Source: CAIYTF01 sp963664845 (GTDB taxonomy: Bacteria > Bacteroidota > Ignavibacteria > Ignavibacteriales > Ignavibacteriaceae). From it: a stretch of DNA of 64,000 nt. Position numbers and translations under genes: made by a program. Shown here piece after piece: positions 54,176 through 64,000 of the stretch. A model generated the notes under the pieces. That model had not been told where the DNA came from. It did no database searches and was given only the letters and a program-made list of their open reading frames with translations. Location of the stretch: the NCBI GenBank assembly GCA_963664845.1, contig OY761615.1:2294001-2358000 (forward strand), read 5' to 3'. The first letter of the stretch is position 1. Every line of letters begins with the position of its first letter.

Positions 54176-55657
54176 TCAGAGACCCATTTCTTTTAATTTT
54201 AGTTGAACCCACCGGGTGGAAACCCCAAGCGACTCAGCCGTTTGCGTTCTGTTTCCTTTATATTCTTCAAGGCGTTCCAGCAAGAGACGTTTTCCAAAAT
54301 CTTCAAGAGTCCCGTCAAAATTGATTGATTTTTGAGAGTCCTCAAGAATAATATGCTCTTCACTCAAGACATCGCCATCGCAAAGGATAACGGCTCGCTG
54401 GATCACGTTTAAAAGCTGTCTTACATTCCCAGGCCAGTGGAACTTGTCAAGCTTCAACATGGCGTTTTTCCCCAGATGTATCTCGCGTTTGCTGAATTTC
54501 TTTATAAAATGCTCTGCCAACAATGGAATATCTTCCTTCCGCTCTCGCAGGGCAGGGATTCGAACAGGAAATACGTTTAGACGATAGAAGAGGTCCTCTC
54601 TGAATGTTCCTGCATTGATCAACTGCTTGAGATCTTTGTTGGTAGCCGTAACGATGCGGACATCAATCTTCTTGGCCGCGGTATCACCGAGCCGGATAAT
54701 TTCCCGGTTCTCGAGTACACGAAGAAGCTTTGCCTGCAATGCTGTTGATATATCAGCTATTTCGTCGAGGAAGAAGGTGCCTTTGTCAGCAACTTCGAGG
54801 AGCCCTTTTTTATCGGTAGTGGCCCCTGTAAATGCACCTTTTTTGTAGCCGAACAGCTCGCTTTCCAATAATGAATCTGGTATTGAACCGCAGAACTGGG
54901 CAATATAAGGATTGGTACTTCTGTTGCTCAGTTTATGAATAGCTTGCGCGGCAATATCTTTGCCTGTGCCGCTTTCGCCGAGCACCAAAACAGTAACGTC
55001 CGATGCCGCAACACGATGAAGCACGCGTCCCAGTTCCTGCATCTGTTTGCTTTCCCCAATAAGATCAGGTATCTGTGCCACGGTTTCCACTTTGTTTTTG
55101 AGTCGTCTGTTTTCATCCTGAAGGCTCTCAATCTGGATGACTCGGTCAAGAGACAGCGAAACGAGGTTTGAGAAAAATTTTAGAAAACCGAGGTTTGCTT
55201 CAGAAAACTCCTTCCGGTCAGTTTGGCTGTCGGCAACAATAACGCCCCATATCCGGTCATTGCGCAGAATGGGGACACCGATCACGGATTTTATTCTGCG
55301 AAGCAAAACACTGTCAAATTGGGAGAGGCCCGGATCGGCCTGTACATCATGGAAGATAACCGGTTCTTTCTTTTCAATAACACGTTTCAGAATGCCGGAA
55401 GAGAACTCAGACAGATCCTTTATGCTCTCCCTGTTGATATTGCGCGCTGTTATGATCGAAAAGGAATCGGAGCGCTCATCATAATGTGCAAAGAGTCCAC
55501 GCTCGGCATTAATAATTGAGACGACCAAATCCAGTGTATCTTCAATGAGTGAATCCTGATAAATAACTGAATTGAGGTTATGGCTGATGACCTGCAGTGC
55601 GTCAAACTGATCTTTTGTCAGGTCACGGATGATCCTGATCTGATTTTTGATATCCAT
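54176..55657 (-). CDS. GAF-domain sigma-54-dependent activator
   Basis: A 493-residue NtrC-type protein without REC. A GAF domain at about 15-180 (LDLVVSIINAERGLFAHYDE, SVIGVPILRNDRIWGVIVADS), a coiled linker, AAA+ (about 200-440; Walker A GESGTGKD, intact GAFTGA loop, Walker B GTFFLDEIAD), and a Fis-type HTH at the end (RTQTAESLGVSTRWVQLKLKEM). It turns on sigma-54 promoters. Since no phospho-acceptor REC exists, control is by a GAF ligand or by the Ser/Thr kinase encoded next. Start and the lipoprotein stop overlap in TAATG, so the trio is one operon. Confidence 0.92.
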   Translation of the reverse strand: MDIKNQIRIIRDLTKDQFDALQVISHNLNSVIYQDSLIEDTLDLVVSIINAERGLFAHYDERSDSFSIITARNINRESIKDLSEFSSGILKRVIEKKEPVIFHDVQADPGLSQFDSVLLRRIKSVIGVPILRNDRIWGVIVADSQTDRKEFSEANLGFLKFFSNLVSLSLDRVIQIESLQDENRRLKNKVETVAQIPDLIGESKQMQELGRVLHRVAASDVTVLVLGESGTGKDIAAQAIHKLSNRSTNPYIAQFCGSIPDSLLESELFGYKKGAFTGATTDKKGLLEVADKGTFFLDEIADISTALQAKLLRVLENREIIRLGDTAAKKIDVRIVTATNKDLKQLINAGTFREDLFYRLNVFPVRIPALRERKEDIPLLAEHFIKKFSKREIHLGKNAMLKLDKFHWPGNVRQLLNVIQRAVILCDGDVLSEEHIILEDSQKSINFDGTLEDFGKRLLLERLEEYKGNRTQTAESLGVSTRWVQLKLKEMGL

Positions 55658-56652
55658 TATTTCCCGGGGTTCCTTGCAACGATCATTGATGCCGGGTAAG
55701 AAGAGCCGACATTATTAAATTCATCAACACAGGACACTCTCCAGAAATAATAATTTGGTGCAAGAGTCGTATCCACGACTGTATTAACTGAGTCAGGCGA
55801 AATATTGTCTTTAGTCCACACGAGAATGGCCGGCGTTTCATTGGTATAAATCTGAACTTTGTATTTAAAGGAGAAGCCCGGAACAAAACGGCTCCAATTC
55901 AGTCTGAGACCCGGCACAGAAACAGTATCGTAACTCTTTGGAGAGATAGTGCCGACCACTTGGTTTATTATCCGCTTTACTTCTGCATTTCCGACAAGAA
56001 ACGTTTTTCCGCTCCTGACAGTTGCATAGAACTGAAAGTTTTTACCAATTATATCTTCGAAATTATTAGTTGCCAGGTCATAGCTTGCAAGACTACCGGA
56101 ATAAAACCGGTTTGTTGACTGAAGTTCTCTGTTAATTTTGAATTCGTCACAACGTATGGAAACGTGGTCAATATCATCATCGGCGTCAGTTACCGTGGCA
56201 GAGAAATAAAGGTACTTAAGTGGAATATTCTCACCGCTGCCGGTATACCTGTTTGTTACAACACTGTACAATGAAATATTGCTGGCAACAGGAACCGCAT
56301 TTAAGCGCGGCTTCAGTTCAATTGTTTTCAGCGCCCCCCATTGGATATAAACAGAATCCATAGCAAATCCCGGCTTCTGAAAATATAACCAGCCGTCTTT
56401 GCTTGTTTCGCAACGCAGCAGGAAAGCTCCGGAACCATCGGTTTCAACCGAAATCCGCTCGTTATTCCAGTATACAATAACATCCTCAAGCACGTGAGGG
56501 TAGTTCCCATCTGAGAGAACGGTTCCTTGTAAAACGTATAGTTTATTGTCCGGATTATCAGGATCCAACGGATTGTTGTTCGGAGCACTACATGAAATTA
56601 CGCCAATCGAAACGGCGGAAACCATGATATAAAATAAAATGAAGCCTCTCAT
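55657..56652 (-). CDS. Predicted lipoprotein with Ig/FnIII-like domains
   Basis: A 331-residue protein from ATG 56652. A signal peptide ends in the lipobox IGVISC (Cys about residue 21), followed by SAPNNNPLDPDNPDN. Then comes a carboxypeptidase-regulatory-like beta domain (VLQGTVLSDGNYPHVLEDVIVYWNNERISVETDGSGAFLL pattern, about 35-105). An FnIII-like pair follows, with SATVTDADDDIDHVSI and a WRVSCVDEFNNVGSS end. It should sit on the outer or inner membrane facing the periplasm or outside. Being first in the operon with the sigma-54 activator and kinase, it may be the sensor part; that is an inference. Confidence 0.7.
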   Translation of the reverse strand: MRGFILFYIMVSAVSIGVISCSAPNNNPLDPDNPDNKLYVLQGTVLSDGNYPHVLEDVIVYWNNERISVETDGSGAFLLRCETSKDGWLYFQKPGFAMDSVYIQWGALKTIELKPRLNAVPVASNISLYSVVTNRYTGSGENIPLKYLYFSATVTDADDDIDHVSIRCDEFKINRELQSTNRFYSGSLASYDLATNNFEDIIGKNFQFYATVRSGKTFLVGNAEVKRIINQVVGTISPKSYDTVSVPGLRLNWSRFVPGFSFKYKVQIYTNETPAILVWTKDNISPDSVNTVVDTTLAPNYYFWRVSCVDEFNNVGSSYPASMIVARNPGK

Positions 56653-56840
56653 ACCCAATACAGCGCTGTTTGTTAAGAATTAGTGATAAATCAGCAACAG
56701 AAAAAACAAAAACAAGCATGGATAAAATAACCAAATAGTAAGAAGAATGATAGTTAAAAATGGAGAAAAGCAGTTGTTGGTCCCTCTCACGCCCAAACTA
56801 TGATCCAGAGAAGAAGTTCTCATAAAATCCGGACGGAATA

Positions 56841-56883
56841 AAAAGTCCCTGCCTGAGCGAATAGTTCTCAGACAGGGACTTTT
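56841..56883 (-). terminator. Intrinsic terminator with long stem
   Basis: AAAAGTCCCTG pairs with CAGGGACTTTT (11 bp), then one mismatch, then CTGAG with CTCAG around a 9-base loop. It lies 64 bases behind the barrel gene stop at 56947 and before the lipoprotein operon, so it separates the two. Confidence 0.8.
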
Positions 56884-56946
56884 ATCGATTAATATATTTT
56901 ACTGCAAGACTTTCTCATATAAGCCACAGCACTAAGAAACTCTTTA

Positions 56947-57645
56947 TTAGAAATATACAAGCAATCCCATTTTGACAGCACTGCTGCCAAAATTAAAACT
57001 GTCCCTTGTATTTTGGCGATCACTCGTTTGAGTAGGAGAACCCGCATAATATTGTTTTGTTGGCTCCTCCACATGGGAATGCGTATAGGTGGCGGCCAAA
57101 TTATATTCGGCACAAAGAGATATATCCCTGGTAACAAAACATTCAACACCACACACAACTCCAAGACCTGCTGAGAAAGATTTGCTTTTGGACCTAGATT
57201 CATTTTTCCACCCACCAAGATCCGGATTGGCATGAGAGGTCCACTCTGTATTACTGTAGGAATAACCGACAAGCGGTCCACCTCCATAATAGAAGTAGAT
57301 CATTTTTTTTGGCGCTGCATAACACAGGTAATATGCATTAACGGTTGCCGAATAGCTAGAAAAATTAGTAACATCAGTTACTGCATTGGCCGAAATTTGA
57401 TTTTGATCATTCTTCTGTGACTGAACAGAAACAGACAGACCATAACGAATAGCTTGTCTGGAGCTGAGATGTTGTTTATAAGACACCGTAGAACCTTCAA
57501 ATGAGCTCAGGGTAAAGTTCTGACTAATTTGGAACTCAAGTGCACGTGAGTTTTCATTAAGGAGCGTATCTTTGGAAAGTGCGCCCTGCGCCTGAAGAAG
57601 AGAACAGGAAAGGAGGAATAAACCGAACATGATAAAGTGTTTCAT
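56947..57645 (-). CDS. Outer-membrane beta-barrel protein (copy B of a tandem pair)
   Basis: A 232-residue protein with a signal peptide ending LLQAQ and a final Phe (LLVYF), as in outer-membrane barrels. Alternating strands are visible: RALEFQISQNFTLSSFEGSTV, YYLCYAAPKKMIYFYYGGGPLVGYSY, GLGVVCGVECFVTRDISLCAEY. It is clearly a duplicate of the gene at 57812-58513, sharing most strand residues and differing in loops. AAGGA lies before the ATG. It has no recognised enzymatic motif; a small porin-like or OmpW/OmpX-like barrel is likely. Confidence 0.78.
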   Translation of the reverse strand: MKHFIMFGLFLLSCSLLQAQGALSKDTLLNENSRALEFQISQNFTLSSFEGSTVSYKQHLSSRQAIRYGLSVSVQSQKNDQNQISANAVTDVTNFSSYSATVNAYYLCYAAPKKMIYFYYGGGPLVGYSYSNTEWTSHANPDLGGWKNESRSKSKSFSAGLGVVCGVECFVTRDISLCAEYNLAATYTHSHVEEPTKQYYAGSPTQTSDRQNTRDSFNFGSSAVKMGLLVYF

Positions 57646-57811
57646 AAGGATTCCTTTTTTATGAGGATTTAAATATTAATTTTTACATTTGATATCCACT
57701 CGTGTATCCCGCACAGGCGTGAAACGAAGGATAATAACCGGCACTGATGCCAAAAAACAACATTGACTGTTATGGTGTCCCAGATGGGAATTTTTCATAA
57801 ATCATTCCAAG

Positions 57812-58513
57812 TTAAAAGTAAATAACAAGACCCATTTTGGCGCCATTACTGGTCAAATTAAAGACGCCGGATGTTGCCTGCACCTCATACCGACCAGCGA
57901 TAGCCCCGTCACTAAAAAAACTACTTTCCGAATGCTCCGTATGATTATGAGTATAAAGAGCGGAAATACTATATTCAGCGCAAAGCGATATATTCTTTGT
58001 GACAAAACACTCAACACCACATAGTGCCCCAAGGCCTGTAAATGATTTTTTGCCCTTTGATTTTACTTCGCTACTCATCGATCCCACACTTGGTGATCCC
58101 TGCGAAGTCTGCTTAGCATTACTATAGGCATAGCCGACAATTGGTCCTGTTCCATAATAGAGATACACCGCTTTTGCTGTCGCAGTGTAACAAATATAGA
58201 ACGCATTAACTGAGGCTGAGTAGCTCACGTTATCATCCTTGGTTGTTTGCATACTATTTGTTGGAGTCGATTGATCGTTTTTTTGAGACTGAACAGAAAG
58301 TGACACACCATAACGCAATGCCTCCCGGGCGTTGAGATGATGTTTAAAAGAAACAGTAGTACCTTCAAACGTGCTTAAGGTGAAGTTTTGATTAATTTGA
58401 AACTCAAGTGCACGCGAGGAATCATTAAGTAGAGTATCGTTGGATATTTTATCCTGGGCTTGAAGAACAGAACAGGAAAGGAGTAACAAAACGAGCATAT
58501 CTAAGAATTTCAT
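57812..58513 (-). CDS. Outer-membrane beta-barrel protein (copy A of a tandem pair)
   Basis: A 233-residue paralogue of the next gene. Signal peptide ends VLQAQ; matched strands include RALEFQINQNFTLSTFEGTTV, FYICYTATAKAVYLYYGTGP and GLGALCGVECFVTKNISLCAEY; the C-terminus is GLVIYF. The conserved Cys pair (CYxxx and CGVECF) may form a disulfide. The loops, which would face outside, differ most between the copies, as expected of surface-exposed regions. AAGGGA lies before the ATG. Each copy may have its own promoter since 166 bases separate them. Confidence 0.78.
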   Translation of the reverse strand: MKFLDMLVLLLLSCSVLQAQDKISNDTLLNDSSRALEFQINQNFTLSTFEGTTVSFKHHLNAREALRYGVSLSVQSQKNDQSTPTNSMQTTKDDNVSYSASVNAFYICYTATAKAVYLYYGTGPIVGYAYSNAKQTSQGSPSVGSMSSEVKSKGKKSFTGLGALCGVECFVTKNISLCAEYSISALYTHNHTEHSESSFFSDGAIAGRYEVQATSGVFNLTSNGAKMGLVIYF

Positions 58514-58821
58514 AAACGGTCCCTTTTATATAGTGAAGATTGATTGAGGAGCCTTGCATCGTCTATCCACCCTGAAAACTCCGGTAGCTGCCGGTAAGAA
58601 TTCGCCAGTCAGAACAACAGACATAAAACTCTCGCACGAAACTTACAAATTTTTCGGTCTATAAAGCAAATAAGTTCGAAATGGTTGAGCACATTATACT
58701 GTCAAACTGATCATGCACTACAGGAAGAAACTCCTGAACTGATTTATTGCCTCTCATTAGCCATGTTTTCTGTAATTTGCAGGGTAGCAATACGAATGAT
58801 TCATATAGAAATGGAGTGTTT

Positions 58822-59439
58822 ATGAGCTTTAATGACCAGGCAAAAGACTGGGATAATGATCCACAAAAGATTGAACGTGCTAAGATTCTTGCTGATGAGC
58901 TTATTCGTTTTCTCAATCCTGATGGCTCAGGACGAGCTTTCGAGTTTGGCTGTGGCACCGGATTACTAAGTTACTTTCTCCGCAATTCATACCAGAGCAT
59001 CACACCGGCTGATTCTTCACCAGGAATGATCGAGGAGCTTAAGAAGAAAATTGTCGCAGAAAATTTGCAAAGCATTCACCCACTGCTATTGACGTCGTCT
59101 CTCCATGCCCCAGAGGCACCGTCATATAACGCTGTTTTCACACTGATGACTTTGCACCATATAATAGATATTAAGACCATTCTAAGCACCTTCAATCAAA
59201 TGCTCAAAACGTGCGGAGTGATCTGCATTGCCGATCTTGTCAGCGAAGATGGCAGTTTTCATTCCGGTGATCCCTCATTCGATGGTCACAACGGTTTTGA
59301 CAAGCAGGAGCTTTGTTCATTATTGGAGCAAACCGGTTTCACGATTTGTTTATATAAAATTTTCTATACAATTGAGAAACCGGTCAGCGGTATTCAAAGG
59401 CACTACCCACTCTTCGTGGTGATTGCACAGAAGCAGTAG
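58822..59439 (+). CDS. Class I SAM-dependent methyltransferase
   Basis: A 205-residue methyltransferase from ATG 58822, with TGGAG upstream (the frame runs back to 58747 without homology). Seen: FNDQAKDWDNDPQKIERAK at the start, the SAM loop AFEFGCGTGLLSYFL, ITPADSSPGMIEEL as the acidic second motif, and YNAVFTLMTLHHIIDI. This matches the Methyltransf_11/12 type acting on small molecules. The substrate is unknown. It converges with the protease gene. Confidence 0.88.
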   Translation: MSFNDQAKDWDNDPQKIERAKILADELIRFLNPDGSGRAFEFGCGTGLLSYFLRNSYQSITPADSSPGMIEELKKKIVAENLQSIHPLLLTSSLHAPEAPSYNAVFTLMTLHHIIDIKTILSTFNQMLKTCGVICIADLVSEDGSFHSGDPSFDGHNGFDKQELCSLLEQTGFTICLYKIFYTIEKPVSGIQRHYPLFVVIAQKQ

Positions 59440-59539
59440 TTTAACAGACCAATTTGTTTCTTCATGATGAAGGCAGTATTGTAAAAACGAACAAACGAAA
59501 AAAAACTGAGTAATTCAAACGCAGATCGGCGCCGGTTAA

Positions 59540-59561
59540 TCGGAGTCGAACTGCACTCCGA
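59540..59561 (-). terminator. Weak hairpin behind the protease gene
   Basis: TCGGAGT and ACTCCGA form a 7-bp stem with an 8-base loop, 20 bases after the stop at 59581. No U-tract follows, so it is only a candidate for the convergent pair. Confidence 0.35.
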
Positions 59562-59580
59562 GTTATGCAACTTCAATTCT

Positions 59581-62500
59581 CTATTTAACAAGCAACATTT
59601 TTTTTACGGCTTTGAAATTCTGTGATTTCAACTCATAAAAATATATTCCGCTTGACAACCTTGCTGCATTGAACGTTGCCGAATATCTGCCCGCTGCTTT
59701 CTCTTCATTAACAAGGGTAATCACTTCACCGCCAAGTACATCAAACACTTTCAATGTGGCATGACCATTAACCGGAAGTTCATAACTAATGATCGTAGTC
59801 GGATTGAAAGGATTGGGATAACTTTGAGCAAGCATATATCTCGTTGGCATTGCTTCAGAAGAAACTTGAATTGTCGTTATCTGCCCGTTTGCAATGCTAA
59901 ACGCTGTCCCGGATTTGAGAGTATGATTAACCACTTTCCCTCCGGTTGCTTTATCAGTAACCGTGATATCCATTCCATCAGCACGAATTTCAACAGGGTA
60001 TACTGCCCCGCTTATCCTGATCTCTTTACCCGACTCTACCGTTTCAACCATTCGCTGACTTGCGTACCGGACATCGAAGACTCCGGTTGGCGGCACAGGT
60101 GGCAGGTCAAATCCCAAAAAGTCTGATGCTTTGTCAGCTGCGTAAAGAACAGCGCTTTTCCCCGTATTATCGGTTACGGCTATTGTACCCCAGGATTTTT
60201 CAATTGTTGCAGCCAAAGCAATTGCCTGCTTTGCTGCCCCTGCAATGGGGACGGTAATTACACCCGGGGATGACGCCCGAACCCAATACCCCTTGCCGGG
60301 CTGAAGCATTGAGGCCTGCTCATAGTTACCGGAAAATCCGTAGAACAGTGAATTTATTATCCCCTCCGGTGTTGTTGTAATTCCTCCAACTGTTCTCGGA
60401 GCATTATAAATGCCTATCATATTCCAACCTGTCGCAAGAGAAATAGGGCTACTGACCAAAGTTCCGCAAGCTGGGATCACTGCGCTATCGGCATAGCGCA
60501 CCCAATAGCCTGCTCCTGGAGTTAATACAGTTTGGGGAGTGTACTCGTTCGAAAATCCATATAACGGCGATGTTGCCAGCGGAAATAAACTAAGTGCTGT
60601 TGTATCGGTTAATCTCAAAGGGGCAGACACCATATTCCACCCGGCTGCCAGATTTATATTTAAACAATCGGTTGAGGGCGCACTAATGGTAAATATACCA
60701 TCACTGATATCAAACACCGAATCTGCCGCCGCAGAACTTACCCGCACTCTACATTGCGATGATATTGCGTTTGGTACCACCCAGTTGTAATTGTTTCCGG
60801 TTACGGGGGTGGGGGCTACGCTTTGCCAGGAAACGCCATCGTCCGTCGAAAATTTTAAGTTGAATGAAGTCACGCCGTTTGCAATCCATGAGATGGTATT
60901 CGATGTACCAGTAAACCAGTTTTCTTTGCCATTCGGCGAAACAACCGTAATTGGCAGATTTGGATCAAGTATCCTCATTGTAATAGGTACTACAACTGAA
61001 GGTTTTTTAGGGTCATTGCTGACAATTTTCATATCAGCAGAATAATTCCCCTGTGAAAAATCCTGTGACTGCACATTCACCACCACCCCGGCAACATTCC
61101 CTTTGTTTAACTGACCATTTAAATTCGTCCCATTTACCCAGTCAGGCTCAGCAGCAATTTTAACAGCCAGCTTATCCTTAATAAATGCTGCATTATATGC
61201 CAGTTGCAGTCCAGTGGTTCCAGTAGCGTTTTCAATTCCGACAGTTGCAGAGTTCATCTCTCCAGTCATCGTATTGTAAAAGAACATAATTTTTCCGGTT
61301 GCAAAGAGCACAACCTGGAAAGTAAGGGATCCGGTTGCGGAACCGGATGCATATTGCTGCCAATTGGAAAACTGGATAGTGAATTTATTGCTTTCTGTTT
61401 TATAATATACTTTGCCCTGAGTTGTCCCATCCAGATCGTCCCAGAAGGGAGCAATAAATTCATTTGGTGCAGAACTTGAAGTAATTGGTGCATTCATTGC
61501 ATATGTTGAAGATGGAGTATTGAACAGGATCAATCCATTGCTGAAAATATATACCTTGGTTTTTTGCTGGCCGTAAAACTTGAATGAGAATCCAAGATCA
61601 AAGGGTCCGGCATAACCATCATCCTTTGCGCCGAAACCGCCTGCTGCCGTCCAGGTGGTCGCTTCAGTTCCGGTGGCGCTGATATCATTCCAAACATATT
61701 GCGGTCCGTTTGCTTCATCGCTGTCGATCCATTTATAGCCGAACAGATCGGGGCCGCCATAACCCTGAAGCGCCTGACCGGTATTAAGGTCATTCAAATG
61801 CTTATCTCCAGCAATTTTCTTATCGCTGTTCATTTGAAATGGAACAATTAACGAGGTCAACGCGCCGGAAGGAAATGTATTGTTCTCAAACGAAATGGAA
61901 TAATCCAGCGTTGAAGGAGTAATCGATACATTTGACATAGTAATCGTGTCGGACTTTATCTGCCCGGGCAGTAATGTTTCACCCACTTCAACCGGACTAA
62001 TCTTTATCATGGGAGCCTGCCATGTGGTATCCTTTGCCACATTTGAAATCAGCGAAACATTACCCCAGACATCATAGGCTCTTAGTGCAAAATAATATAT
62101 AGTACCAAATGCAAGAGAATCAGCTTTCACATGTTCAGTCTGACCGGCCAGTTTGGGAAGATCGTTAAACACAACATTCTTCCCTGTGGCAAAAGTCACT
62201 GAATCACTCATCTGTGTTGTTGCATATCTGATCTCATATCTTTTAATGCCTCCATAGGAAGTGTCTGCAGGAGCAGTCCATGCAAGTGTTATTGAGTTTG
62301 ACGTCTTTCCTGTTGCGCGAAGGTCTGTGACCTGAGTCGGCGGGATTGTATCTTGTGCACTCATTGATGGATCCCATCCGTTAAGAACAAGGATTCCGGT
62401 ATTATCAGGATCGAGCCAATCTTTCAATCGCGCTGCAGCCGAATTACCGAGACTCCAGGACATAGAGAACTTGCCAAACTCATCGGAGAGATCATTTCCG

Positions 62501-62787
62501 CCACAGGCAGAGGGGCCACCGTGCAGTTGTCCTACAATGCGGTGGTCCTGATTAAAAAGCGGTGCCCCTGAAGATCCCGGTTCAGTAATTCCCGTGTTCC
62601 ATAGTACCCTCCAATGTGAATGTGCGGGAGTCCCGCTCCAGGCGGTATCAATAAACGCGGATGTAATTACTGATATCTTTTTTATATCTCCGTTGGGGTG
62701 ATGTATGCACACTCCTGAGGATGGAAGTTGAAGCACCGGCATCCCAGCCAGCCCAATGAGCGTGGAAAGAATCCGGCGGCGCCTCAT
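59581..62787 (-). pseudogene. C-terminal part of a frameshifted T9SS trypsin-like protease
   Basis: This frame enters homology at GVCIHHPNGDIKKIS (about 62720) and continues with HWRVLWNTGITEPGSSGAPLF, which holds the catalytic serine (GSSGAP) and FNQDHRIVGQLHGG. It then runs through an FnIII domain (TIPPTQVTDLRA...YEIRYAT), several beta-sandwich repeats, a GWNMIGIYNAP-type repeat and a final T9SS sorting domain with SYPNPFNPTTIISYEL, DVLGGEV and KKMLLVK. Its own possible start lies inside the upstream frame and would lack a signal peptide and two catalytic residues, so it is the second half of a gene whose first half is at 62648-63751. Mature product of an intact gene would be a large surface or secreted peptidase. 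Confidence 0.85.
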
Positions 62788-63751
62788 TAAGTTTCAGGAG
62801 TGCAAAATCTGAAGTCGCACTATAGGCGTTCGTAACAGAACCGGATAAGGTATATTTTAGGGGGCCATCCGCGTTTGTGCAGAAAGGGCTTTCATAATTG
62901 AACATGAATATCCAGGTGTTTGGAGACTCGTTAACAATGCAGTGATTTGCTGTTAAAAAGTATGGAGTCAGATCCTGACGAACATTGTTGACAAGCGCAC
63001 CGGAACAGATGCGACTGGCATTATTGGTTAGAACCATAACAGCAGCCCGTTTTTCATTCTGCCATACTGCTCCCTGCGTGCAATTGACATTCACATTGCA
63101 GGAGCCGGAACTGCCATAGTCCTTCTCCCATAACGGATAATCTTTAAAAATATCTTTATACCCATGCACAATATTTTTGATACCAATTCTTCCAGGTGCA
63201 GAGACCTTTGCCGGTTCCAAATATTCGAGCGTGATTGATTGGCCGCGGAGGAGACCAGTTGCAAAGAAACCGTCATCTTTATTGTTGCGCGCCGTGAAAG
63301 CCCCAATAACCTCTGTCCGTGCTTCATTATAAATAAACAATTTGCCGCGTTCAGGAAGCCAAAAATCAGAGTAAACCAGATTGATTGTAGTTGCTCCTGG
63401 GCAGGTTATTTTCAGTCGCCATAATTTTTCGCCTGATGACAAGAATTCCCAGGTGCCTGAATTATGAAGCGATAGATCAACAGGGTGAGCAAGCCCAAAT
63501 CTGAAAGGAACACCCTTTGCCTGCTCCTCCTCATCTTCCAACAAAAGAGCTTTTCTGTTAATCGCCGGGGCAGAGTATTCATTATAAGCTGATTTCATTG
63601 CGTGAGTAAACGTATAGGGGATGCCCCCTTCACTCAACTGGGCCCTCAGACTACCAGAAAGTAGTACAAATATTGCAACACCTCTGAGCAGGGAGTCTGT
63701 TGATTTACTAAAAACACGCGTCCTGCTTATCACTGTTTTTTTATCACCCAT
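62648..63751 (-). pseudogene. N-terminal part of the frameshifted T9SS trypsin-like protease
   Basis: A 367-codon frame from ATG 63751 with AAGGA upstream. Signal peptide (VAIFVLLSGSLRAQ), a pro-region (about 40-200), and the first half of a trypsin-like domain like lysyl endopeptidases: CSGALVNN, the catalytic His in FLTANHCIVN and the catalytic Asp in SATSDFALLKLNE. After HAHWAGWDAGA homology stops and the frame ends in unrelated residues. The homologous remainder, with the catalytic Ser, is in the +1 frame from about 62720 on. One extra base near 62715-62730, or two lost, would restore a single protein of about 1390 residues. Confidence 0.85.
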
Positions 63752-64000
63752 TACATTTCCTTGGTCTTCAAATTACTTTATACTTTTCATATTGAATGAA
63801 TCGCCAATCCGGCTGTATTATTATAGTATCGATATATCCTTTCCGAATGACAATTACTGCTTAGCATCTGAATAACTTGTCTGTTTGCAAGCATTCAATT
63901 TATCGGTCACTTGTCGTGATATTGACGTTGTTTTCCACCCGCATTATGGGATATACACTTTGCTGTTTATCAAAATAGGATGAGCGTTCATAGAAAAAGT

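Noticed and set aside
1..64000. CRISPR arrays, tRNA or rRNA genes, insertion sequences, prophage genes
   Set aside because: No regularly spaced repeats, cloverleaf-like segments, transposase or phage motifs were found by eye.
63752..64000. Promoter of the T9SS protease gene
   Set aside because: A TATAAT-like box lies at 63820-63825 on the minus strand, but the nearest TTGTCA is 22 bases away, too far for a confident call.

Overview
The window looks like a chromosomal piece of a Gram-negative bacterium of the FCB superphylum (Bacteroidota, Ignavibacteriota or a related candidate phylum). The evidence is: several secreted proteins ending in a type IX secretion (T9SS, por) sorting domain with the YPNPFNP signature; a long-form IspG; outer-membrane barrel proteins ending in Phe; and moderately AT-rich DNA with recognisable but variable Shine-Dalgarno sequences. 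I cannot name the genus. No tRNA, rRNA, CRISPR array, insertion sequence or prophage was recognised.

Region 1 (1-14.97 kb, all minus strand) is a surface-polysaccharide locus. It holds an NDP-sugar epimerase, a NodU-type carbamoyltransferase with an SxtJ-like partner, two tandem FdtA/QdtA-type cupins, a GDP-perosamine-synthase-like aminotransferase, a GT9 glycosyltransferase, GDP-mannose 4,6-dehydratase, a UDP-sugar dehydrogenase, RmlD, a Wzx-type flippase, a ferredoxin-like FrhB-family protein and a polysaccharide pyruvyltransferase cut by the window edge. Together they predict an exported glycan with deoxy-, amino- and acid sugars decorated by carbamoyl and pyruvyl groups.

Region 2 (15.4-21.5 kb) holds MgtE, an orphan ATP-grasp enzyme, a sigma-54 response regulator with a possible leader peptide, and a T9SS-exported FnIII protein. 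Region 3 (21.9-33.7 kb, minus strand) is one nine-gene operon: PilC, PilB, PilT, a PilM-PilN fusion, a PilO-PilP fusion and a short secretin, followed by a translationally coupled response regulator, hybrid histidine kinase and REC-DHp protein. It appears to be a compact type IV pilus motor with its own phosphorelay.

Region 4 (33.9-49.5 kb) is mostly housekeeping (IspG, CysS, LepA, LepB, a DUF45 metallopeptidase) plus a REC-PP2C phosphatase. It also holds a cytoplasmic hybrid kinase with a LytTR regulator. Immediately downstream lie two perfect 10-bp direct repeats at a 21-bp period, a good sigma-70-like promoter and a small membrane-protein gene. I read this as a complete sensor-regulator-operator-target module, and it is the most interesting new signal in the window.

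Region 5 (50.3-64 kb) is about the cell surface: a TPR/DUF5683 protein, a Kelch T9SS protein, a PEGA-domain Ser/Thr kinase coupled to a GAF-sigma-54 activator and a lipoprotein, duplicated outer-membrane barrels, a methyltransferase, and a large T9SS trypsin-like protease. The protease gene is split by a frameshift that separates its catalytic residues. Three genes (this protease, the carbamoyltransferase and a DJ-1/PfpI protein) have interrupted frames or no normal start, so either real decay or assembly indels should be considered.
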